Source of the DNA: Clostridia bacterium
GTDB lineage: Bacteria; Bacillota; Dehalobacteriia; UBA4068
Direction of reading: 5' to 3'
Assembly: GCA_012515255.1 (NCBI GenBank)
Contig: JAAYYR010000119.1
Location: 1 to 7,236, forward strand
DNA length: 7,236 bases
Of the stretch, positions 1 to 6,250 are shown in pieces (position 1 is the stretch's first letter; every line of letters begins with the position of its first letter). Under the pieces are notes generated by a model. That model was not told the origin of the DNA. It did not search any database and was given only the letters and a program-made list of their open reading frames with translations. Position numbers and translations under genes: made by a program.

Positions 1-417
1 CTTCAGGATAAGGTCAATCCTTATCTGCGCCCGGTCTATGACGCTTTAGATGAAGCGCTTGGCGTGGAGCAGGCGCAGAAGATGATGTCGCGCAATATCA
101 TCGAGGTGGTGCCGCTGGCTTATATGCGCGGCCGCACCCTCGACGATGCCTATATTATCCTTGACGAGGCGCAAAATACTACGCCGCAGCAGATGAAGAT
201 GTTTCTCACCCGCATCGGCCAGGGCAGCCGCGCCGTAATCACGGGCGATATTACTCAGATTGACCTGCCGCCCGGGCAGACTTCCGGCCTGATTGAGGCG
301 GAGCGGCGGCTGCGCGATATTGAGGAGCTGGCTTTTTGCTATCTAACCCGGGTGGATGTGGTGCGCCATCCGCTGGTACAGAAAATTATCGAAGCCTATG
401 AGCGCAAATGGGTGTAG
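1..417 (+). CDS. phoH: PhoH family ATPase, C-terminal part (5' truncated by window edge)
   Basis: This is the last 138 codons of a PhoH-like (PhoH/YlaK class) P-loop ATPase. The frame is open from base 1, so the gene starts upstream, and the Walker A loop is not in the window. Visible landmarks, counted from the first complete codon, are the segment NPYLRPVYDAL (residues 6-16), the Walker B-like IILDEAQNTT (52-61), MKMFLTRIG (65-73) and ITGDITQIDLP (80-90), all characteristic of the family. The family total is usually a little over 300 residues, so a bit under half is present. The protein is a cytoplasmic nucleotide hydrolase linked to RNA metabolism; its precise role is not settled. In Bacillota it typically leads the operon that carries pgpH, ybeY, era and recO, as seen here. 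It ends in TAG. The next start codon is 39 bases downstream in the same frame, with no other stop between. Confidence 0.95.
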   Translation, partial: LQDKVNPYLRPVYDALDEALGVEQAQKMMSRNIIEVVPLAYMRGRTLDDAYIILDEAQNTTPQQMKMFLTRIGQGSRAVITGDITQIDLPPGQTSGLIEAERRLRDIEELAFCYLTRVDVVRHPLVQKIIEAYERKWV

Positions 418-422
418 CGCAA

Positions 423-436
423 GCCGCTCATGCGGC
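423..436 (+). other. Short GC stem-loop between phoH and pgpH
   Basis: A perfect 5-base-pair inverted repeat, GCCGC / GCGGC, with a 4-base loop (TCAT) lies 5 bases after the phoH stop and ends 9 bases before the pgpH ribosome binding site. There is no T-tract after it, so it is not a typical intrinsic terminator. It buries the ATG at 430-432, which is one reason that codon is not a good start. A role in RNA processing or translational insulation is inference only; stems this short arise by chance in GC-rich DNA. Confidence 0.3.
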
Positions 437-445
437 CGATCGAAA

Positions 446-451
446 AAGGAG
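446..451 (+). promoter_or_regulatory. Ribosome binding site that sets the pgpH start
   Basis: AAGGAG lies 5 bases upstream of the ATG at 457. This is near-ideal spacing, so 457 is preferred over the in-frame ATG at 430, which has no such site. If 430 were used, the ribosome binding site would sit inside the coding sequence. Confidence 0.85.
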
Positions 452-456
452 TTGCT

Positions 457-2658
457 ATGCTGAAGCTTAAGCTAATCCGGAAAAAGGCGGCGTCGGAAAA
501 ACCGGCGGATAAAAAGCCGGCGGATAATTTGCCCATACAGATGCCTTTTCCGCACATTCATATGAAGGCCTGGCGTTTTATCTTTTTCTTGCTGCTAAGC
601 ATCGTCGTTTGGGCTATTCTTGCCGTGAATCTCCTGCCGGAGCAGGTGTCGCTGAATGAGGGCGATATCGCTGCGGAGGATTATTTCTATGAGGGCGCGA
701 CGCAAAGCTATGTTAGCGATTTGCGGACAGAAGAAGCGCGGGTGCAGGCGGCCGCTGCCGTAGAGGAGCTATATATAATTGATGAGGACGTTATCGCTAA
801 CCTGGCCAATAAGATCGGCAATTATTTTGACGCCGTGACCAGGGCCGCTCAAGGCGAGTTGGATTGGGAGCAACTGCGGGAAATTCTGCCCGGCCAATAC
901 AGCGACGCGGAGCTGCATGCCGTCACAGGGCTTACGGCGCAGGAAATCGCCATGATCAAGGATAGCTTTGTGCGGATGGTGACAAGTGTTTTCGAGCTGG
1001 GCGTGCTCGAGGGAGACATCGAACAAGCGCGGCAGAATATTTCCCTTGCCATCGGCACCTCCGCGATCTCCGGCAATGCCGCGGAATTTCTCAAAAGCCT
1101 AAATAATGGCTTGGATTATTCTTATAATAAAGTATTCGATGCTCTGGCCACTTCTTTGCGGATTCAGCAGGCTCAGGAAAATGTGCGGCCGGTACAAATC
1201 ACGGTACGGCAAGGAGAAAAACTGGTCAGCAAAGGCCAGGCTGTGTCTGCGGAGCAAATTGAGGCGCTGCGCGAGCTGGGATTGCAAAGCGAAAGCCGTC
1301 AGTTTACCTCGCTGTCCGGGCTGTTCTTATTAGTGCTGCTCTGCTTTGTTCTGTTCTATTTTTACCTGCAATTTTATAAAAAAGCTGTTTTTGAGCGCCA
1401 GTCGGCTCTTTTGCTGCTCGGCGTCGTGACAGTGGTGATACTGCTTATCTGTAAGCTGATTTCTCTGATCAGCTTTAGCATGGACGCGGAAATGACGGCG
1501 CAGGTAGGCTATTTGCTGCCTGTAGCCGCGGCGGCGATGGTGATCACCGTTCTGCTTGATCGGGAAGTGGCGGTGTTCGCAACAGTTTTGTTGGCTATTT
1601 TTGCCGGCATCGCCATGGAAGGCAGCATGGTATTTATTTTAGTGGCGCTCGCCGGCGGCCTAACCGGCGTGCTCGCGGCCGCGCATCTCAACCAGCGCAG
1701 CCAGTTTGTGGGCGCCAGCATTTATATTACTATCGCCAACCTGGTGGTGATCTGCGCTTGGGGTTTAATTTGGCATCAAAGCTATCAGGCGATCGGCTTG
1801 GGCATGCTTTTTGGCCTGATCAACGGATTGCTTTCAGCTATCCTGGCCATGGGTATCCTGCCTTATCTGGAAAGCGCTTTCGGCGTGACTACAGTGATTC
1901 GGCTTCTGGAATATTCCAATTCCAATAATCTATTGCTGAAGCGCCTGATGGTCGAGGCGCCCGGTACCTATAATCACAGCATCCTCGTCGGCAATTTGGC
2001 GGAAGCCGCGGCCGACGCCATCGGCGCCGACGCCTTGCTCGTGCGGGTATCCTCTTATTATCATGATATCGGTAAGCTGCGGCGGCCACATTTCTATATC
2101 GAAAATCAGGTCACGGGCGATAATCCTCATGATAAGCTGCAACCGGGGCTTTCGGCGCGCATCATTATCTCCCATGTGGCGGACGGCGTGCGCATGCTGC
2201 GGGAGGCGCGTTTCCCCGGCGAGATTATTGATATTGTGGAACAGCATCATGGCAATAGCCTGCTTAGCCTGTTTTATAATAAGGCCAAGGAGCAGGCCCT
2301 CGACCCGGATGAGGTCAAGCTGGCCGATTATTGCTATAAAGGGCCGCGCCCGCAGACCAAGGAGGCGGCGCTGGTGATGCTGGCCGACAGCGTTCAGGCC
2401 GCGGTACAGGCGATGGATAATCGCGACGCCGGCCTCGTAGAGGAAAAAGTACATGAGATCATTCAACTAAGAGTCAGGGAAAAGCAATTGGATGATTGCG
2501 CTCTCACTTTTCATGATCTTGACGTCATTGTGCAAAATTTTCTGATGGTTCTCTCCGGCATCCATCATCAACGGGTCAGTTATGCCGTACCGGAAGCTTT
2601 GCCCGAGGCGGATATAGCGGAAGAAAAAACAGGCGAGGGAGGAAAGCAGGATGACTAA
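457..2658 (+). CDS. pgpH: Cyclic-di-AMP phosphodiesterase, 7TM-HD family (PgpH/YqfF)
   Basis: A 733-residue multi-spanning membrane protein of the 7TMR-HD family. Characterised members (Listeria PgpH, Bacillus YqfF) hydrolyse the second messenger cyclic-di-AMP. The Lys-rich N-terminus (1-20) is followed by a first membrane helix (about 40-60). An extracytoplasmic domain of the 7TMR-HDED type (about 65-283) ends in the characteristic VRQGEKLVSKG stretch near 250-260. A bundle of about seven hydrophobic helices spans roughly 284-468. The C-terminal cytoplasmic HD domain has NHS at 506-508, the metal-binding HDIGK at 536-540, H573, HH at 597-598 and D644 in MLADS, so the metal ligands look intact. 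The length matches the family (about 700-730). The start at 457 is chosen for its AAGGAG site. The 3' end overlaps ybeY by 8 bases, which suggests translational coupling. Substrate assignment rests on family knowledge, not on anything unique here. Confidence 0.95.
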   Translation: MLKLKLIRKKAASEKPADKKPADNLPIQMPFPHIHMKAWRFIFFLLLSIVVWAILAVNLLPEQVSLNEGDIAAEDYFYEGATQSYVSDLRTEEARVQAAAAVEELYIIDEDVIANLANKIGNYFDAVTRAAQGELDWEQLREILPGQYSDAELHAVTGLTAQEIAMIKDSFVRMVTSVFELGVLEGDIEQARQNISLAIGTSAISGNAAEFLKSLNNGLDYSYNKVFDALATSLRIQQAQENVRPVQITVRQGEKLVSKGQAVSAEQIEALRELGLQSESRQFTSLSGLFLLVLLCFVLFYFYLQFYKKAVFERQSALLLLGVVTVVILLICKLISLISFSMDAEMTAQVGYLLPVAAAAMVITVLLDREVAVFATVLLAIFAGIAMEGSMVFILVALAGGLTGVLAAAHLNQRSQFVGASIYITIANLVVICAWGLIWHQSYQAIGLGMLFGLINGLLSAILAMGILPYLESAFGVTTVIRLLEYSNSNNLLLKRLMVEAPGTYNHSILVGNLAEAAADAIGADALLVRVSSYYHDIGKLRRPHFYIENQVTGDNPHDKLQPGLSARIIISHVADGVRMLREARFPGEIIDIVEQHHGNSLLSLFYNKAKEQALDPDEVKLADYCYKGPRPQTKEAALVMLADSVQAAVQAMDNRDAGLVEEKVHEIIQLRVREKQLDDCALTFHDLDVIVQNFLMVLSGIHHQRVSYAVPEALPEADIAEEKTGEGGKQDD

Positions 2659-3118
2659 AGTCAGCGTTACCAGATTAGGAAATACCGCGGCTACTACGCC
2701 GGGCCTGCGCCGCCTGTTTCGTCAGGCGGCCCGCCTGACGCTAGATGAGCTGATTTTGCCCATTGAGGTGGAGATCAGTCTGCTGTTAACAGATGACGAG
2801 ACTATCCAGGCTTTGAATCGCGATTATCGTGGATTGGACTTTGCTACTGATGTTCTAAGCTTCGCCATGAACGAGGGCGAAGGCGTATCGGACGGCGGGG
2901 AACTGCGGCAGTTGGGTGATATTGTTATTTCCCGCGAGCGGGCGGCGCAACAGGCGGAAGCCTATGGCCACAGCGTGGAGCGGGAAGAAGTGTTTCTTTT
3001 CGTGCATGGGCTGCTGCATTTGCTGGGCTATGATCATGAAAAGAGCGCGAAAGCAGAGCGCGAAATGTTCGCCCTGCAGGAGCGGATCATGGCCAAGATG
3101 GGATTGGCGCGAACATAA
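2651..3118 (+). CDS. ybeY: Endoribonuclease / rRNA maturation factor YbeY
   Basis: A 155-residue cytoplasmic metalloprotein of the UPF0054 family, of normal length. The zinc-binding signature HGLLHLLGYDH places the three ligand histidines at 119, 123 and 129. The conserved arginine motif DYRGLDFATDVLSFA (58-72) contains R60, equivalent to the functionally important arginine of characterised members. YbeY is implicated in 16S rRNA 3'-end maturation and ribosome quality control, and has been reported to interact with Era, whose gene is downstream. The ATG overlaps the last 8 bases of pgpH, and GGAGG at 2638-2642, inside the pgpH end, gives an 8-base spacing. Expression is therefore probably coupled to pgpH. 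Its stop is TAA. No terminator hairpin follows. Confidence 0.96.
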   Translation: MTKVSVTRLGNTAATTPGLRRLFRQAARLTLDELILPIEVEISLLLTDDETIQALNRDYRGLDFATDVLSFAMNEGEGVSDGGELRQLGDIVISRERAAQQAEAYGHSVEREEVFLFVHGLLHLLGYDHEKSAKAEREMFALQERIMAKMGLART

Positions 3119-3317
3119 GAATTTCCGGCAAGCGACAGCTTAGCGACACAGGGATAAGCGATAATCAGCAAGAAGGCCGCCCCGGTTTCGACAATGTAAG
3201 TGGTAATTTTTTGTCATGCGGGCGAAGATTTTACGCTATATCTTTATCGTGGCGGCTATTGCTCTGACTAAGAGGTCATGGCCGTCCGCGAACATGCGGA
3301 TTAAACTCAAGTGAAAC

Positions 3318-3324
3318 AGGTGAT
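3318..3324 (+). promoter_or_regulatory. Ribosome binding site that sets the DUF3048 gene start
   Basis: AGGTGAT is complementary to the far 3' end of 16S rRNA (anti-Shine-Dalgarno) and sits a few bases ahead of the ATG at 3329. It favours that start over the in-frame GTG at 3311, which has no upstream site. Starting at 3329 also yields a cleaner lipoprotein signal, with two lysines followed directly by the hydrophobic core. Confidence 0.75.
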
Positions 3325-3328
3325 ACTG

Positions 3329-4357
3329 ATGAAGAAATTGCTTTTGGCGCTGCTGATACCGGCCATAGTTTGCGCTTTTGCCGCTTGCGGCGTTGCGGAG
3401 GAAGCCCCGCCGGATCAGCCTTTGATAATAGAGCCGGATCCTATTTATAATCCGCTGACCAATTTGGAGATTAGCGAGCCAATCTCGGCGCGGATGATCA
3501 TGGTCAGCGTCGACAATCACTATGACGCCCGGCCGCAATACGGTATCTCCAAAGCGGATATCGTCTATGAGGTGCCTGCCGAGGGCGCGATCCCGCGGCT
3601 GCTGTGCCTTTTTTATGCCCAGGCGCCGGATATCATCGGCGGCGTACGCTCGGCCCGGCCTTATATGGTGGATATCGCCCGCGAATGGGATGCGTTGATG
3701 GTGCATTGCGGCGGCAGTGTCGACGCGCTTAATTATTTGGCCCGCGGCCCGGTCGACGATATGGACGAGATCGCCTACGGCAGTTATTTCTGGCGCGATA
3801 AAACGCAGCGCGCGCCGCATAATCTGATGACTTCCGGCGAGAATATCTATAAATACCTGGACTATCGGGAGAAGGCCGTCGTCGCTGAATCGGTGCGGCA
3901 AATGAATTTCCTCGCCGAGGATGAGCTGGCAAGCGGCGAGCAGGCCGAATGGGTGAGGATCAAATACGGCTGGGCGGATGATTGTTACACTTATGACGCG
4001 ACGATCGGCAGCTATAACCGCCTTGTTGATGATAAGGCCTTCATTGACGCCGCCACCGGCGAACCGGTGCGGGTCGCCAATATCATCGTGCAGCAGGTCA
4101 GGGCAAGCCTTGCCGATAGCTTGGGCCATCTTTCCATCGATATGTGCGCCGGTGGCGACGCCTGGCTGTTTACCGGCGGCACAATGACGCGCGGCTCCTG
4201 GAGCCGTGCCGATTTAGATAGTCCGACCATCTTTGTGGATGAGCAGGGCGAGGAATTTAAGCTCAATGCCGGCCAGACCTGGATTCAGATCATCGACGGC
4301 AATACAAAGCTCACCTATCAGCAGCCCGCGGCGGAAACCGCGGTGGACACGGAGTAA
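3329..4357 (+). CDS. DUF3048 domain lipoprotein (YerB-like)
   Basis: A 342-residue predicted lipoprotein. The N-terminus MKKLLLALLIPAIVCAFAAC is a signal peptide with a lipobox-like FAAC, the acylated cysteine being residue 20; phenylalanine at -3 is a little off the usual leucine. An acidic, proline-rich linker (21-50) precedes the DUF3048 N-terminal domain. That domain is recognisable from VDNHYDARPQ (61-70), GISKADIVYE (72-81), GGVRSARPYMVD (104-115) and HCGGS (126-130). The C-terminal DUF3048_C-like part (about 205-325) ends near GQTWIQI (315-321). The protein should be anchored on the outer face of the cytoplasmic membrane. The family (Bacillus YerB) has no established biochemical function. 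The gene ends 4 bases before era and its last codons carry era's ribosome binding site (GGAG, 4351-4354), so the two are probably co-translated. The family call is firm; the function is unknown. Confidence 0.9.
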   Translation: MKKLLLALLIPAIVCAFAACGVAEEAPPDQPLIIEPDPIYNPLTNLEISEPISARMIMVSVDNHYDARPQYGISKADIVYEVPAEGAIPRLLCLFYAQAPDIIGGVRSARPYMVDIAREWDALMVHCGGSVDALNYLARGPVDDMDEIAYGSYFWRDKTQRAPHNLMTSGENIYKYLDYREKAVVAESVRQMNFLAEDELASGEQAEWVRIKYGWADDCYTYDATIGSYNRLVDDKAFIDAATGEPVRVANIIVQQVRASLADSLGHLSIDMCAGGDAWLFTGGTMTRGSWSRADLDSPTIFVDEQGEEFKLNAGQTWIQIIDGNTKLTYQQPAAETAVDTE

Positions 4358-4361
4358 GCAG

Positions 4362-5270
4362 ATGGGAGAGAAACAGGAAATCTTCCGCTCCGGTTTCGCG
4401 GCTTTGATCGGCCGGCCGAACGCGGGGAAAAGCACATTAGTCAATCAATTGGTCGGGGAAAAGGTCGCGATCGTCTCCGATAAACCGTAGACCACCCGCA
4501 ATACGGTGCGCGGCATTTATAGCGATCAGCATATGCAAGTAGTTTTACTTGACACCCCGGGCGTGCATAAGCCCAAATATAAGCTGGGGGAGCGGATGAT
4601 GAAGGCGGTGCGGCAAGCCCTCTCCGGCTGTGATCTTGTGCTGTACCTGGTTGACGCTACGGAGCGTTTTGGCGCGGGAGAGGAATATATCATTTCCTTA
4701 TTGCGCGGCAGCGTACTGCAAACGCCGGTTTTTCTGGCGCTCAATAAGATCGACCTGCTGCAAAAGGACGAGCTTTTGCCGCTGATTGCCGCCTATGCCG
4801 ACAAGTATGATTTTGCCGAGATCATCCCTTTATCCGCCAGCAAAGGTGAAAACAAAGAGCGGCTGCTGCAGCTGATTTACCGCTATTTACCCGAGGGGCC
4901 AAGCTATTATCCGGCGGATATGGTATCTGATTTGCCGGAGCCGATGCTGGCGGCGGAGCTGATACGCGAGCAAGCGCTGCGGCTGACCTCGCAGGAAGTG
5001 CCGCATTCGCTGGCGGTAACAGTATCCGCCATGGAGGAACGTGAAAGCGGCCTGCTTTATATCGCGGCCAATTTGTATGTGGAGCGCTCAAGCCAGCAGG
5101 CGATTATTATCGGCCACAAAGGCGCGATGCTGAAAAAAATCGGCATGGCGGCGCGCCAGGAGCTGGAGCGGATTTTTGGCTGCCGCTGCTATTTGGAGCT
5201 GAAGGTCAGAACAAAGAAAGACTGGCGCAATAACAGCGGCCTTTTGGATCAATGGCTGCCGCAAGAATAG
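4362..5270 (+). CDS. era: GTPase Era, interrupted by one in-frame TAG at codon 43
   Basis: The reading frame (302 codons, normal Era length) encodes a complete Era GTPase apart from one TAG. Era binds GTP and the 3' end of 16S rRNA during 30S subunit assembly. G1 is GRPNAGKST (17-25). Switch I is DKP-stop-TTRN, with T44/T45 as G2. G3 is DTPG (64-67), G4 NKID (128-131) and G5 SAS (158-160). The C-terminal KH domain follows, with GHKG at 251-254. Family members have glutamine at the stop position (for example KAQTTRH in E. coli), so CAG to TAG is the simplest change. There is no frameshift, deletion or other decay. If the stop is real and unsuppressed, only a 42-residue fragment is made. The next plausible start, GTG at 4506, lacks a ribosome binding site and the P-loop. 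The ATG at 4362 is chosen for GGAG 7 bases upstream and the normal N-terminal length. Confidence 0.93.
4488..4490 (+). other. In-frame amber (TAG) codon within era
   Basis: The codons read GAT AAA CCG TAG ACC ACC CGC AAT. The TAG replaces a near-invariant glutamine immediately before the two switch I threonines. Sequence on both sides is in the same frame and well conserved. It can be a base-call or assembly error, a recent C-to-T nonsense mutation, or a UAG that is suppressed; the window alone cannot decide. Confidence 0.95.
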
Positions 5271-5420
5271 GACGGGAGCCGGCCGGTTAAGATTGAGCGG
5301 TTTGGGCAGCCATTTGCAATGCTCTTTTATCCCAGACATAGGGGACGCCCCGCATAAATGAAAGGCAAACCGACCGTTTTAGCTATATCCGCCTTTGGTT
5401 GGCAAATATAGAGGAAAGAT

Positions 5421-6173
5421 ATGGATTTACGCGATCAGAATATCGACGCGATTATCCTCAAGGCGCGCGATTATAAGGAGCAGGACAAGCTGCTGACTTA
5501 TTTTTCGCTCGAGAGCGGTAAAGGCGTCGCCGTAGCGCGCGGCGCGATGAAGCCCGGCGGCAGCCTGCGCAATATCGCCCAGCCTTTTTGCCGCGTTTCG
5601 CTGACCCTTTCACCCCCACGCGGCGGTATTGCATATATCAACCAGGGTTTGCCCGCGGCCAGTTTCATTTCCCTGGACGCGAAATTGGAAGCCATCGCTT
5701 ATGCCGCCTATATCAGCGAGCTGGCTGACGCCGCTATGCCGGAGCGTCGCCCTTCCGCGAATTTCTTCGGCCTGCTGCTTGCGGTTTTTTCTTTGCTAAA
5801 GATGGATACGGATGTTCTCCGCACCGCGCGCTTTTTTGAATTGCGGCTGCTTGCCGAGCTGGGATTGTTGCCTAATATGGCCGGCTGCCAAGAATGCGGC
5901 CGCGGCTTGCCTGCCGGCAATTTTTTTCTCTCGCCGCAGGCGGGGTCTTTGCTTTGCCAAGGCTGCGGCGGCGCCGACGCCGCGCCGCGGCTCAGCGCCG
6001 GCGCGGTGCAGACCATGCGCCAACTGGCGGCGCAGCCCTTCTCGCGCATTCCCTCGATAAAGATTTCCGCCGCGATTATGGCTGAGATGGAGCAAGCGCT
6101 CGGCTATTTTCTCGATTATCACCTTGAGTACAGCCCCAAAGCCAGGAGGATTTTGCGCCAATTACTTGATTAG
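5421..6173 (+). CDS. recO: DNA repair protein RecO
   Basis: A 250-residue RecO of normal length. It acts in the cytoplasm with RecR (and RecF) to displace SSB from single-stranded DNA and load RecA during gap repair. The N-terminal OB-fold domain (about 1-80) shows the family pattern AIILKARDYKEQDKLLTYFS (residues 10-29), then ARGAMKPGGSLR (39-50) and QPFCRV (54-59). A helical domain follows. A zinc-ribbon-like motif has C156/C159 (CQEC) and C179/C182 (CQGC), so all four cysteines are present; some RecO lineages have lost them. GAGGA at 5411-5415 lies 5 bases before the ATG. The gene sits 150 bases after era, the neighbour expected in Bacillota. It ends in TAG, and a promoter for glyA overlaps its last codons. 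Confidence 0.95.
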   Translation: MDLRDQNIDAIILKARDYKEQDKLLTYFSLESGKGVAVARGAMKPGGSLRNIAQPFCRVSLTLSPPRGGIAYINQGLPAASFISLDAKLEAIAYAAYISELADAAMPERRPSANFFGLLLAVFSLLKMDTDVLRTARFFELRLLAELGLLPNMAGCQECGRGLPAGNFFLSPQAGSLLCQGCGGADAAPRLSAGAVQTMRQLAAQPFSRIPSIKISAAIMAEMEQALGYFLDYHLEYSPKARRILRQLLD

Positions 6174-6195
6174 GCCTGCCGGGGCATGCTATAAT
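6166..6195 (+). promoter_or_regulatory. Sigma-70 type extended -10 promoter for glyA
   Basis: A perfect -10 box TATAAT (6190-6195) is preceded by TGC, giving the extended -10 form TGnTATAAT. A -35-like TTGATT (6166-6171, four of six consensus bases) lies 18 bases upstream and overlaps the end of recO. Transcription would be expected to start near 6201-6203, leaving a leader of about 50 bases before glyA. That is too short for a typical riboswitch, and I see no strong hairpin in it. Confidence 0.7.
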
Positions 6196-6250
6196 GCAAG
6201 AATTATTAAAGCAAGCGATGCGCGAACAATTTGCAAACGGAGGTTAGGAA

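Noticed and set aside
430..456. In-frame ATG at 430 as the pgpH start (9 residues longer)
   Set aside because: It lies within a small stem-loop and has no ribosome binding site. The AAGGAG at 446-451 fits the ATG at 457, and the extra residues are just the translated ribosome binding site region.
1930..2466. Minus-strand open frame of 178 codons
   Set aside because: It lies antisense to the conserved HD domain of pgpH and is explained as a shadow of that gene.
3184..3193. GGTTTCGACA, resembling the start of tmRNA (ssrA)
   Set aside because: Only these few bases match. No alanine-acceptor end, tag reading frame or closing helix follows, and a coding gene begins well within the length a tmRNA would need.
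3311..3328. GTG at 3311 as the start of the DUF3048 gene
   Set aside because: No ribosome binding site precedes it, while AGGTGAT at 3318-3324 fits the ATG at 3329, which also gives a more typical lipoprotein signal peptide.
3236..4129. Long open frame (297 codons) on the minus strand
   Set aside because: It is antisense to the DUF3048 gene, whose family motifs are clear. The antisense product has no recognisable domain and reflects the GC-biased third positions of the real gene.
4506..5270. A separate shortened Era starting at GTG 4506
   Set aside because: There is no ribosome binding site, and the product would lack the P-loop and switch I. The frame is the continuation of era after the TAG.
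6194..6247. 17-codon frame (MQELLKQAMREQFANGG) ahead of glyA
   Set aside because: Its ATG overlaps the -10 box and lies upstream of the expected transcript start. It has no ribosome binding site, and its last codons are simply the glyA ribosome binding site.
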